Both the position numbers and the translations under genes were made by a program. Below, piece after piece: positions 24,007 through 32,099 of a stretch of DNA of 32,099 bases. Source of the DNA: Rikenellaceae bacterium UBA1749 (GTDB taxonomy: Bacteria; Bacteroidota; Bacteroidia; Bacteroidales; Rikenellaceae). The notes under the pieces were generated by a model that saw nothing but the letters and a program-made list of their open reading frames with translations, had not been told where the DNA came from and did not search any database. The stretch lies in NCBI GenBank assembly GCA_002315675.1, contig DCHP01000026.1:1-32099 (forward strand), read 5' to 3'. Position 1 is the stretch's first letter, and every line of letters begins with the position of its first letter.

Positions 24007-25473
24007 ATGAATGAAATTATGAAAAAGATACTTTTATTTTCTATTGCATTATGTGCCATCGTGTCATGTGCAAAACAAGAGGTAGAACCTCAAGAAGAAA
24101 CAACACCAATCGTATTTACAGCTTCAATTGATGGAGATGACTCAAAAACCGAAGTGACTAGTACAGGAAAAGTTTCTTGGGTAGTTGGTGATGAAATTAC
24201 TGTTTCAAATGGAACACATACAAGTTGTTATTACATAAAAGAAGAGACAGATATTTCAGGTAATAGAGTTGCAACTTTTACATTTAAAAGCGGGACGAAC
24301 TTTAATGGGAAAGGTACATACTATGCAACATACGGAGATGTTAGTCTTCAAAGGTATAATCCAGGTCATCCTGGTTCAAATTGTCCAATGGAAGCAGAAG
24401 CTACCTCTACAACCGCCAGTTCAAGTAAAATTACTTTAAAATTTAAGAATTCTTGCGGTGTTGTTGCTGTTGTAGCTAATACGGGTGATAATGTGATATC
24501 TAAGATTTCACTTGGTGATGCAGCTTTATATTTTACATCTCCTGCTAAATTAGATGGAACATATCTAATTGCGATTCCTGGAGGAGCATCATTCTCGAAT
24601 GTTACATTTTATAAAAGTAATGGATCTTATGCGACAAAGACATTGGGAACTGCGACAACTATGACTAAAAATGTACTTAGAAAAATGAATACTGGTAACT
24701 ACTTTGGCAGTGCAACGTATACTGAAATACCTACTTTGAGTGGTTTATTCGCTATATCTTCAAGCCAAAATGTTAAGTTTTCTATAGGCAACCTTCAGGC
24801 AGTGTATAATTTAGCAACATCATCGTATTCATGGGGATTTGCAGAACATCAGTACGACATAGTAGGGGGATATCCAGGTAATACCACTATTAATAAACAA
24901 GGAGATGGTAAAATAGTTGACTTGTTCGGTTTCTCGAACGCGATGACAAATTTTGGAATCAGTACAAGTCAAGACAATACATTATATGGTGGGGATTTTT
25001 TGGATTGGGCTCAAGCTATTGGTGCCACAACAGAATGGAAAACACTCTCTAAAGAAGATTGGGAATATCTGTTAAATAGTCGAGGAGATAATAGCTACGC
25101 AAAGGCAAACATAAACGGACAAAGAGGTTTGCTATTATTTCCTAATGGATATGAGGGTGAAATTCCAACTACAGGAGTTGCCAAAACTAATACTTCTAAC
25201 GCTAATTATCCTAGTGATCCTATGGAACTTAGCAAATGGGAAACAATGGAGAAAGCTGGATGTGTATTCTTGCCATCTGCTTACAAACGTATAGGTGGTG
25301 AAGTAGATTATGGAGCTGCTAACCATTATCTACATTATTGGACATCAACGATATCTAACAAATATCAAGCAAATTATTTGTATGCCAACAATACTTATTT
25401 TGGTGTAAGTAACAGCCCGCGTTATGAGGGTAAAGCTGTACGACTTGTCAAGGTGGTAGTACCAGAAAGCTAA
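24007..25473 (+). CDS. Surface lipoprotein: fimbrillin-like plus Fib_succ_major-like domain
   Basis: 488 residues from MNEIMKKILLF (alternative start four codons on), with lipobox Cys21 (ALCAIVSCAKQ). Residues 28-240 look like the Bacteroidales fimbrillin family: PIVFTASIDGDDSKTEV, KVSWVVGDEITVSNG, KITLKFKNSCGVVAVV, the start of a two-domain beta structure. Residues 250-488 resemble the Fib_succ_major/FISUMP type: KFSIGNLQAVYN, WKTLSKEDWEYLLNSR, GLLLFPNGYEGE, CVFLPSAYKR, YWTSTIS and GKAVRLVKVV. Fimbrillins are exported as lipoproteins and polymerise into fimbriae; the C-terminal module is typical of surface-exposed proteins and may be a tip or binding domain. Codon use is more A/T-biased than in the flanking metabolic genes. 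A longer frame opens at 23935 inside the small gene and is rejected. Confidence 0.75.
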   Translation: MNEIMKKILLFSIALCAIVSCAKQEVEPQEETTPIVFTASIDGDDSKTEVTSTGKVSWVVGDEITVSNGTHTSCYYIKEETDISGNRVATFTFKSGTNFNGKGTYYATYGDVSLQRYNPGHPGSNCPMEAEATSTTASSSKITLKFKNSCGVVAVVANTGDNVISKISLGDAALYFTSPAKLDGTYLIAIPGGASFSNVTFYKSNGSYATKTLGTATTMTKNVLRKMNTGNYFGSATYTEIPTLSGLFAISSSQNVKFSIGNLQAVYNLATSSYSWGFAEHQYDIVGGYPGNTTINKQGDGKIVDLFGFSNAMTNFGISTSQDNTLYGGDFLDWAQAIGATTEWKTLSKEDWEYLLNSRGDNSYAKANINGQRGLLLFPNGYEGEIPTTGVAKTNTSNANYPSDPMELSKWETMEKAGCVFLPSAYKRIGGEVDYGAANHYLHYWTSTISNKYQANYLYANNTYFGVSNSPRYEGKAVRLVKVVVPES

Positions 25474-25626
25474 TTATCATATGCTATTTGCTTGGTTCGA
25501 TGCTTAGACTATACGAAGTGGTTCAGATAATAATGATTAGAGAATACTCTATTTTGAGCAGTTGGACTGAAGAAAAAACATATAGTTGAAGACTATGAAG
25601 GTTATTTAAGCCTAAATCTATACATA

Positions 25627-25657
25627 ATTAACGCCCCTTTGGGGGCGTTAATATTTT
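25627..25657 (+). terminator. Strong intrinsic terminator
   Basis: ATTAACGCCCC, loop TTTG, GGGGCGTTAAT, then ATTTTAAAT: an 11-bp GC-rich perfect stem with a T-run. It closes the fimbrillin-like operon, 154 bases past its stop. Confidence 0.88.
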
Positions 25658-25973
25658 AAATCTATTTTAAAATCAAAGCGTCAATTTGTTAAACATATTT
25701 TGGACTAAGGCTATTTGGACATTTATCTCAGCGGTCTCTACCAAATATTCACTATAAATGATTAGTAATTGAAAGTTATCAAGCCCAGATAAAGACTATT
25801 CGATAATCTATCATTTTGCAAGTCAAGGAAAAATGCTTGGGTATTTTCTGTCCTAAGAGAGGCTTATATTATCAACCTATTTTTCCCCATAATCAACATA
25901 TAAAGAATGTACAAAAACACTTCTCTGTGTTTAATTCAAAGAGATGACTCAAACGCATTAGTTTTTGATAGGT
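25658..25973. other. Intergenic region without recognised gene
   Basis: About 316 bases of AT-rich sequence between the terminator and the convergent BASS gene. All frames are interrupted. No repeat matching the two miniature elements was seen, and no RNA gene was recognised. Confidence 0.4.
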
Positions 25974-26927
25974 CTAATGGAAAGTATGAGGAGCAAGGGA
26001 TTTGCGGAACTTGCGGAGTTCGATTGAGTTGATGATGTTCTGCCAGAGGATATAGCTTCCTGGCGCCAGAGCTGCAACCGGGCTGAGGAAGGTTGATGCA
26101 AGCCAGATTGCGAAGATGGTATTTTTCTGACCAAGGGCCTGACCTCCACTTATTCGATCACCATATTTCTTTCCGAAAATTCTTCCAAAGGCGAACTGAA
26201 TGACACAGGCAAAAGCGCTTATTCCCATTATTGCAATCTCCTGGAAAGATATATGGCCATCCATAAACACGGCATCTACAATTCCCGCAATAAGAATTAC
26301 AAGAGAAAAAGCCCAGATATAGAACGAAATCCAGCGATACCTGTAGAAGAAATCATGCACTTTTGGAAGGAGCAGGCGAAGAGACCATGCAGCAATTATA
26401 GGAACAACCAGAAGTGGAAATATCTTTCTCATTATCTTCCATACCATTGCGATGAATTTAAAATCCGAACATCCGGGAATCATCGGAATTATTAGGGGTA
26501 TGGCAAATGATACCACGCAATTTATTATAAGTATATAAGAGACAAGAGATGCCACATTTCCCTTCAGTTTATCAGTAATAACTGAAGATGCAACGGCTGT
26601 CGGACAGATAAAGGAAATGAAAATAGCGCATGCCACATCCCTGTCAACTGGAAGGAGAAGGAAAAGGAATAATGACGAGCATCCTATCTGAAACAATACA
26701 TGCCATAAATGCCATTTCTGAAACTTGATATTTCTAGGGGATATCGAAGTAAAGGAAAGAAAGAGCATTGAAAACATCAGAAAAGGCATCATCTTCTGTG
26801 TAACGGCGTCAACTTGCGGTTTGCACTCAGCAAGAAATGGAATCTCGGCAAACGCCAATGAGCAAAGAGCGCCCAAAGCCATTGCAGTAACAAGAGTCCA
26901 GTCCTTTATCAGTTTCTTTATTATCAT
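25974..26927 (-). CDS. BASS-family (bile acid:sodium symporter-like) transporter
   Basis: 317 residues with about ten hydrophobic segments, as in the BASS/SBF family. The two crossover regions are visible: SFICPTAVASSVITDKLKGN (helix 4 break) and SGGQALGQKNTIFAIWLAST (helix 9 break). Family members carry organic anions such as bile acids, pantoate, pyruvate or keto acids with sodium; the substrate here is unknown. It is more divergent than the second BASS gene at 29852 (which has the classical GCCPGGTASN). A TACTTTTG box (26932-26939) lies 4 bases before the start, suggesting a leaderless message. Divergent from the SNF2 gene. Confidence 0.82.
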   Translation of the reverse strand: MIIKKLIKDWTLVTAMALGALCSLAFAEIPFLAECKPQVDAVTQKMMPFLMFSMLFLSFTSISPRNIKFQKWHLWHVLFQIGCSSLFLFLLLPVDRDVACAIFISFICPTAVASSVITDKLKGNVASLVSYILIINCVVSFAIPLIIPMIPGCSDFKFIAMVWKIMRKIFPLLVVPIIAAWSLRLLLPKVHDFFYRYRWISFYIWAFSLVILIAGIVDAVFMDGHISFQEIAIMGISAFACVIQFAFGRIFGKKYGDRISGGQALGQKNTIFAIWLASTFLSPVAALAPGSYILWQNIINSIELRKFRKSLAPHTFH

Positions 26928-27093
26928 GAGTCAAAAGTAGGTAAAATTCACTTTCAATGTACAAATGAACAAAGGGAGTCCAGATTATGTCGCTGTATTA
27001 TGTGTCAATATAATGTTTACATATTATACTTCTAGATATTGTTTATGTATTATGTTCTGTTTTATATCTTTTATATTTCATTCATTATTCTTA

Positions 27094-27124
27094 TTTATGG
27101 AATAATATAGTTTTACTAAATTTG
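27094..27124 (+). promoter_or_regulatory. Possible promoter of the SNF2 helicase gene
   Basis: TTTA (27094-27097, one mismatch from TTTG), a 19-base spacer, then TAAATTTG (27117-27124). Expected start near 27130, leaving a leader of about 125 bases that contains the palindrome GGTTTAAACC (27137-27146) and an inverted repeat CCATAAT/ATTATGG (27145-27151 and 27169-27175). The rest of the 328-bp gap from 26928 shows nothing else. Confidence 0.45.
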
Positions 27125-27255
27125 ACACCACAAATCGGTTTAAACCATAATTGTTACCGAATTATACCATTATGGATATTATTTTATTTTAGATATAGAC
27201 ATCAACATTACATACAACAGACAGCCTTTCAGGTAAAAAAAATTAGTTATTCGTT

Positions 27256-29676
27256 ATGATATCATTATTCGCAAAGCCAGAAAATATGACACTGAAGCAG
27301 TGGCAGATTGCACTGCGCAAACAGATTGCAGAAAAAGAAGCTTTTTTTGTTACGCCAATTCGTAATTCCTATGGGGAGTTTATAGTATCAAATGCGAAAA
27401 ACAAAAACGAATATAAAGTTGTATACAGAGGCGAAGATAGTGAATGGAATTACTGTTCGTGTATGGATTTCAAGACTTCAAAACTTGGAACCTGCAAGCA
27501 TATTGAAGCTGTCAAACTTACCAATCCAAAAGCTGTTCTTGAACTGCCATCATATTCATCCATCTATCTTTCATACATGGGTGCCGAGCGTTGTGTCAAA
27601 ATCCGTATTGGATATGAAAACCAGAATGAGATATCCGAGATTTCGAAGAAATACTTTACCAGTCAGAATACATTAATGGCTAAATATTACGAGGATTTCA
27701 GTTCCGTTGTGGATGAAATCTCCGGATACGGCGTACACATTTACAATGATGTACTGGAGTTCATATCAAAGAGAAGAGATGCGATAAAACGTGACGGAAT
27801 CCTTGAGAAGAAATATACAGATAGCGAACTTGACAAAGTGCTGAAGGCAAATTTATATCCATATCAGAAGGAAGGAGTAAGATTTGCTTTCAGAAATGGA
27901 AAAGCCATAATCGCAGACGAAATGGGACTTGGCAAGACAATTCAGGCCATCTGCGCAGCTGAAATATACAAACGTGAGGGCCTAATTGAAAACACTCTTA
28001 TCGTGTGTCCTACATCACTTAAATATCAGTGGAAAAGGGAACTTGAAAAATTCACAGGAGATCAGGATATTCTTGTAATTGAAGGGAATCATCTTAAACG
28101 CATGGAGATGTACAACAGCAGCAATCACTATAAAATCATATCTTACAACTCCCTGTGCAACGATATTAAAATTACCGGAGGCCTTTCATTTGATCTTGTT
28201 GTAATGGATGAAGTCCAGAGGCTTAAGAACTGGAACACCCAGATTGCAAAGGCAATAAGAAAACTTGACTGCAACTATTCTGTCATCCTTTCAGGAACAC
28301 CACTTGAGAATAAGCTGGAGGATTTATATTCAATAGTACAGATTGCCGATCAGTTCTGCCTTGGCCCATACTACAAATTCCGTTCAGAACATGTACTGAC
28401 AGATGAAAATGGCAAGACAATCGGATATAAGAATCTAAATTCCATAAAAGACAATCTGGTCAACGTCCTTATAAGAAGAAAAAAATCTGAAGTGCATTTA
28501 CAGCTTCCGAACAGGATTGACAAGAATCTTCTTATTCCTATTACAGAAGTTCAGATGGAGATGCATGAAGAATTCAAGGCCGGCGTTTCCAGAATCGTCA
28601 ACAAATGGAAACAGATGAAATTCCTTAGCGAGACAGACAGGTTACGTCTTATGATGCTAATGGGAAACATGAGAATGGTATGCGACAGTACCTATATCCT
28701 GGACCAGAAAACCCGGGATGACACTAAAGTTGACGAAGTATATAATATTGTAAGAGAAACTATCGACAGTACCGATGAAAAAGTTGTCATTTTCAGCCAA
28801 TGGGAAAGGATGACAAGAATCATCGCCGAGGAATTTAAGAAAGGTAACATTAAATACGAATATCTTCATGGAGGAGTACCTTCTGCAAAACGCAAGGCAA
28901 TAATTGATAATTTCAATGACGACCCTAAAACCAGAGTCTTTCTTTCAACAGATGCCGGAGGTGTTGGACTTAACTTACAGTCAGCGTCAGTTATTATAAA
29001 CGTCGATCTTCCGTGGAATCCAGCTGTTCTCGAACAAAGAATCGCCAGAATATGGCGTATCGGACAACAAAGAAACATACAAGTCATCAATCTCATTGCA
29101 AAAGGAACAATTGAAGAAGGGATGATTGGAAAACTTAGGTTCAAATCAGCAATGGCTTTAGGAGCACTTGATGGCGGCGAAGACACAATTTATTTGGATG
29201 ATGACAAGTTCAGCACTATCGTTGAGACCATAGGATCTTATATAACCGAGGAAGTATCGATAGATGAAGATTCTCTTTACAAGGAAGGAGAAGAAAAAGC
29301 CAACAATCCTGACATCGTTGTTTCGGAAGAAGATGACATTCTGTTATCTTCAGAGCCAAATTTGTTTACCACATCAAATCCTGACGACGAATCTAATAGT
29401 TCAGGTATTTCATCATCTGAAGGCCACAATGTTTCAAGTGGCCATATCCAGGCAAATGCTCTACCTAAGGAAAAAGTACAGAAAAGTATCGATTTCATGT
29501 CGAAAATGCAGAAACTGCTTAGTTCTAAATCAATATGCAACATGTTGGTTGGAGCAATGGCCATGGAAGATCCTGAACATATACAGGAGCACATAAAAGA
29601 GATTGAAGAGAACAGAAACAACATAGAAGAGTTACTTGGCATCATGAAGCAATTTTCAGAAAGCAGCGATAATTAA
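27256..29676 (+). CDS. SNF2-family helicase with N-terminal SWIM zinc finger
   Basis: 806 residues. A SWIM zinc finger comes first: Cys67, Cys69, Cys80, His82 (CSCMDFKTSKLGTCKH). The SNF2 ATPase follows: motif I DEMGLGKTIQAI (about 221-232), motif II MDEVQRLKN (DEVQ instead of DEAH), motif III SGTPLENKLEDLYSI. The helicase C half shows VVIFSQWERM, YLHGGVPSAKRKAII, LSTDAGGVGLNLQSA and motif VI QRIARIWRIGQQ. The last ~165 residues are acidic and serine-rich, then helical. Such proteins are double-stranded DNA translocases that remodel protein-DNA complexes, like RapA/HepA on RNA polymerase. No nuclease or methylase neighbours suggest a defence island. Start at 27256; an A-rich stretch precedes it. 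Confidence 0.9.
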   Translation: MISLFAKPENMTLKQWQIALRKQIAEKEAFFVTPIRNSYGEFIVSNAKNKNEYKVVYRGEDSEWNYCSCMDFKTSKLGTCKHIEAVKLTNPKAVLELPSYSSIYLSYMGAERCVKIRIGYENQNEISEISKKYFTSQNTLMAKYYEDFSSVVDEISGYGVHIYNDVLEFISKRRDAIKRDGILEKKYTDSELDKVLKANLYPYQKEGVRFAFRNGKAIIADEMGLGKTIQAICAAEIYKREGLIENTLIVCPTSLKYQWKRELEKFTGDQDILVIEGNHLKRMEMYNSSNHYKIISYNSLCNDIKITGGLSFDLVVMDEVQRLKNWNTQIAKAIRKLDCNYSVILSGTPLENKLEDLYSIVQIADQFCLGPYYKFRSEHVLTDENGKTIGYKNLNSIKDNLVNVLIRRKKSEVHLQLPNRIDKNLLIPITEVQMEMHEEFKAGVSRIVNKWKQMKFLSETDRLRLMMLMGNMRMVCDSTYILDQKTRDDTKVDEVYNIVRETIDSTDEKVVIFSQWERMTRIIAEEFKKGNIKYEYLHGGVPSAKRKAIIDNFNDDPKTRVFLSTDAGGVGLNLQSASVIINVDLPWNPAVLEQRIARIWRIGQQRNIQVINLIAKGTIEEGMIGKLRFKSAMALGALDGGEDTIYLDDDKFSTIVETIGSYITEEVSIDEDSLYKEGEEKANNPDIVVSEEDDILLSSEPNLFTTSNPDDESNSSGISSSEGHNVSSGHIQANALPKEKVQKSIDFMSKMQKLLSSKSICNMLVGAMAMEDPEHIQEHIKEIEENRNNIEELLGIMKQFSESSDN

Positions 29677-29851
29677 GAAGCAGGTGTCGGAAAACAATAC
29701 CAGTCAGTGCCTTCAATCCTTTTAATTGCACTTCATACTGCATCATATCCCATATCGTCAAATAGTGCTGAAGAAAGACATCAGATGACACACCTTATAC
29801 TTTTTGATTATTTTTGCGGACTGAATTTTTACGTATAGAGTTTTTGCGAAG

Positions 29852-30814
29852 ATGAAAACCATATATTTTATCAAGGATAATATTGCCTTGATTGTACTTC
29901 TGACTGCAATAGTTTCGCTGTTTTTCCCTATAACATTTACATGGATTGACCCATCTACAATCAATTACCTTCTTGGCATTATTATGCTTCTGATGGGAAT
30001 GACGCTTAACATCAATGATTTTAAGATAGTATTCACAAGACCCAGGGATATTGTCATAGGTTTTTTAGCTCAGTTTACAATTATGCCGGCACTTGCATGG
30101 TCGCTGACCCGGATTTTCTCTCTTCCAGAAGAATATGCCATCGGCGTAATTCTTGTTGGATGCTGCCCGGGAGGTACTGCTTCCAACGTAATCACATACC
30201 TAAGTCGCGGAGACATTGCTCTTTCAGTCGGAATTACATCAGTTTCCACGATTTTCGCACCACTGCTGACCCCTCTTGCCTGCTGGTATTTTGCAGGGGC
30301 CTATGTTGACGTAGACATTCTCGGAATGCTGCTGTCAATTGTCAAGATTGTCATACTGCCAATAATTGCAGGTTTTATCCTTCAGAAATACTTTCCAAAG
30401 CTGACAAAAAGCATTACAACAATACTGCCAGCATTGTCAACCTTAGTCATAGCACTTATTGTGGGAATAGTAATAGGGATGAACTCCGAGAAATTACTCG
30501 ACACAGGATTGACCGTTATTTGTGTAATAATTCTTCACAATATACTTGGATATATCTTCGGATTCGTTGCCGGGATTGCAACAAGAATGAGTCCAAAAAA
30601 ATGTATTGCACTTTCAATAGAAGTGGGTATGCAGAATTCCGGTCTTGCATGCAGTCTGGCTCAGCAACATTTCAGCACATTACAGGCAGCAACTGTTCCA
30701 GGAGCCATTTTCAGTGTCTGGCATAACATATCAGGAGCTATAATAGCCAAGATCTTTACTTCGCTTTCGTGGCAAAATACTTCCAAAGAGGAGCAGCGTG
30801 AAGAATCTGAATAA
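29852..30814 (+). CDS. BASS-family sodium-dependent transporter
   Basis: 320 residues, ten hydrophobic segments. Classical family motifs: LLGIIMLLMGMTLNINDFK, VGCCPGGTASNVITYLSRGD (first crossover) and EVGMQNSGLACSLAQQHF (second crossover), close to the YocS/PanS type of bacterial BASS proteins. It should import a small organic anion with sodium through the inner membrane. The charged C-terminal tail (NTSKEEQREESE) is encoded across the 3' end of the opposing Nudix gene, a 59-bp convergent overlap. TATTTTTG near 29798 is a possible promoter box. Confidence 0.9.
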   Translation: MKTIYFIKDNIALIVLLTAIVSLFFPITFTWIDPSTINYLLGIIMLLMGMTLNINDFKIVFTRPRDIVIGFLAQFTIMPALAWSLTRIFSLPEEYAIGVILVGCCPGGTASNVITYLSRGDIALSVGITSVSTIFAPLLTPLACWYFAGAYVDVDILGMLLSIVKIVILPIIAGFILQKYFPKLTKSITTILPALSTLVIALIVGIVIGMNSEKLLDTGLTVICVIILHNILGYIFGFVAGIATRMSPKKCIALSIEVGMQNSGLACSLAQQHFSTLQAATVPGAIFSVWHNISGAIIAKIFTSLSWQNTSKEEQREESE

Positions 30815-31319
30815 TTTCACCATCTTCCAGAAGTTGCCTGACATACTCCTCAGAAAGAAGATGAACCGAAATATCTTCAGTTGCATCAAGTTTCTGAGAT
30901 GACATTTTCCGAACTCCTTTTGCAAGAAAAGAGAAGCAATAATTATTGTTTGAGCCAGGATTCGGCGCACCTTTCATAAGCAGAGACCACTCTCCCCCAC
31001 CAAAGCCTGTCTCTTCCATTAGCTCCCTTTGGGCGGCTTCAATAGGTTCTTCCCCCTTTTCAATTACACCGCAGGGAATTTCAAAGGCAGTACTACCGAC
31101 AGCATGCCTGTATTGTCTTTCCATTACCATCTGACCATCTTCCGTGATTGCGACCACGTTAATCCAGTTCGGATATTCAAGCACATAATACTCTGGGACA
31201 AGACGGCCATCGGGAAGTTCGGCTTCCTCCAAACGAACTGTAAGCCATGGCCTGTTGAAGAGATATTTACTACTGAGTACTTTATATTTGCCTTCCTCTG
31301 TTATTGTTGATTTTTTCAT
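30756..31319 (-). CDS. Nudix hydrolase (ADP-ribose pyrophosphatase type)
   Basis: 187 residues. The Nudix box is exact: G-VIEKG-E-EPIEAAQ-RELMEETGF, with the catalytic REL-EE core; upstream ERQYRHAVGSTAFEIPCG has the substrate-loop style of ADP-sugar pyrophosphatases (NudF-like), which cleave ADP-ribose to AMP and ribose 5-phosphate. The C-terminal helix LLEDGEIIQILHAAPLWKYF is typical. It is convergent with the BASS gene and its last 19 codons plus stop overlap that gene's end on the opposite strand. Confidence 0.9.
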   Translation of the reverse strand: MKKSTITEEGKYKVLSSKYLFNRPWLTVRLEEAELPDGRLVPEYYVLEYPNWINVVAITEDGQMVMERQYRHAVGSTAFEIPCGVIEKGEEPIEAAQRELMEETGFGGGEWSLLMKGAPNPGSNNNYCFSFLAKGVRKMSSQKLDATEDISVHLLSEEYVRQLLEDGEIIQILHAAPLWKYFATKAK

Positions 31320-31501
31320 TTGTCATCTGATTAAATGTCTATATGTCCAAAGTATTCAAAGCACTCACTATGGAATACTTTATTTCGTACATTAATAAAG
31401 AAAAGTTGCCACAAAAAGCCATCGCAAATATGGTAAAAATTATGGGAATGTAAGAGGAAAACAAAAAATTAGATTTATTGCTCCTCGAAAAAGCAGGCTG
31501 A

Positions 31502-32099
31502 TTGATTGAAGTTGAAGATACACAGCATTTCTTAACCAATCGTTTTGACCATAACGGAGATATGAAACTTCATATGCAGACATTGGCTGCATTGTATCCA
31601 GAAGCTGATAGCTATGAAAAAATATTGATGGTTTGCCGTAAAATGCGTCTTCCTGAATCTACCCAAGAGGAAGTATTCCGAAGGATGGTCTTTAATTATT
31701 TTGCAAACAGTACAGACGACCACAACAAGAATTTTTCATTTCTTATGGATGAAAGCGGAAGATGGAAACTTTCCCCTGCTTATATTTAACCTATATATTC
31801 AACACAGGAGGTTATCTTCCGGAGACTATGCATTGTCTTATGATGAGGGGGAAATATTCCGGATGGACAAAGGAGGATGCTATTTCTCTGGCAAAAGAGT
31901 CAGGTATTAGGAAAACTGAGGCAATAATTGCAAAGACAGCAGAGGCAATCAAACGATTCAGAGCTATAGCAGAAAAATACAAAATAAAGAAGTGTTGGAT
32001 TGGAGCAATAGAACATACACTATTTTCCAATATGGAAGCATGGGGATTTGCTGGTTCTGTTGAAGATTCTTCTTTAACCCACATTGCAGTTAAAGCCTC
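31502..32099 (+). pseudogene. hipA: Broken HipA-type kinase gene (truncated, frameshifted)
   Basis: The frame 31502-31789 reads LIEVEDTQHFLTNRFDHNGD, then LPESTQEEVFRRMVFNYFAN and STDDHNKNFSFLMDESGRWK, ending LSPAYI-stop. This is the HipA kinase core: the catalytic-loop motif TDDHNKNFSFL is intact. At 31783/31784 one base is missing: with a G restored the codons read Tyr-Asp-Leu-Thr-Tyr-Ile-Phe, matching SPAYD of HipA, and the second frame then continues open to the window end (YIFNTGGYLPE ... EAWGFAGSVEDSSLTHIAVK). The N-terminal half is missing; an in-frame TGA at 31499-31501 stands just before the homology. HipA kinases inactivate glutamyl-tRNA synthetase as toxins; this copy cannot. Confidence 0.85.

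Noticed and set aside
27256..29676. SNF2 helicase as part of a defence system (DISARM- or restriction-like)
   Set aside because: Neighbours are two BASS transporters and a Nudix enzyme; no methylase, nuclease or phospholipase-D gene is adjacent, and the SWIM-SNF2 layout is that of common HepA-type proteins.

Overview
The window comes from a chromosome of the order Bacteroidales (phylum Bacteroidota), AT-rich and most likely from an animal- or human-associated member. Evidence: promoter boxes of the Bacteroidota type (TTTG, about 19 bases, TAnnTTTG), no clear Shine-Dalgarno sequences, lipoproteins with short signal peptides, GH92 and PA14-containing GH3 glycosidases, a fimbrillin-like surface lipoprotein, a PyrB/PyrI pair and an O-methyltransferase/UvrA/M16 cluster. 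I cannot name the species.

Layout. 1-4505 is accessory in character: a small winged-helix protein, an MFS exporter, two conserved genes of unknown function, a decayed metallophosphoesterase fragment, and three copies (two clean, one decayed) of a ~100-bp miniature inverted-repeat element. 4506-7370 (minus strand) carries a GH92 glycosidase lipoprotein downstream of ribosomal protein L19. 7670-13922 (plus) carries surE, a SpoU-type RNA methyltransferase, obgE, a GH3 beta-glycosidase, a WbuC-type cupin and an IMPACT/YigZ protein. A 346-bp gap then holds a second, unrelated miniature element and a decayed partial copy of the YigZ 3' end. 14269-20484 (plus) is a compact block: pyrB, pyrI, uvrA, an M16 zinc peptidase and an O-methyltransferase, with a good promoter before pyrB. 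20671-23127 (minus) is a zinc/manganese ABC importer (binding lipoprotein, ATPase, permease).

23128-25657 is the most interesting part. A promoter lies between inverted copies of a 9-bp motif; the downstream copy extends to AAACGTACGT, which I recall as the consensus of the Mpi-controlled invertible promoters of Bacteroides fragilis. After it come a terminator-like hairpin in a long leader, a 43-codon small gene, and a lipoprotein joining a fimbrillin-like N-terminal half to a Fib_succ_major-like C-terminal half, ended by a strong terminator. This looks like a candidate phase-variable surface locus.

25974-31319 holds two BASS-family transporters on either side of a SWIM-SNF2 helicase, and a Nudix hydrolase whose 3' end overlaps that of the second transporter. 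The window ends in a broken HipA kinase gene with a visible one-base deletion.

All functional names are by recognition of motifs in the translated sequence; no database search was possible.
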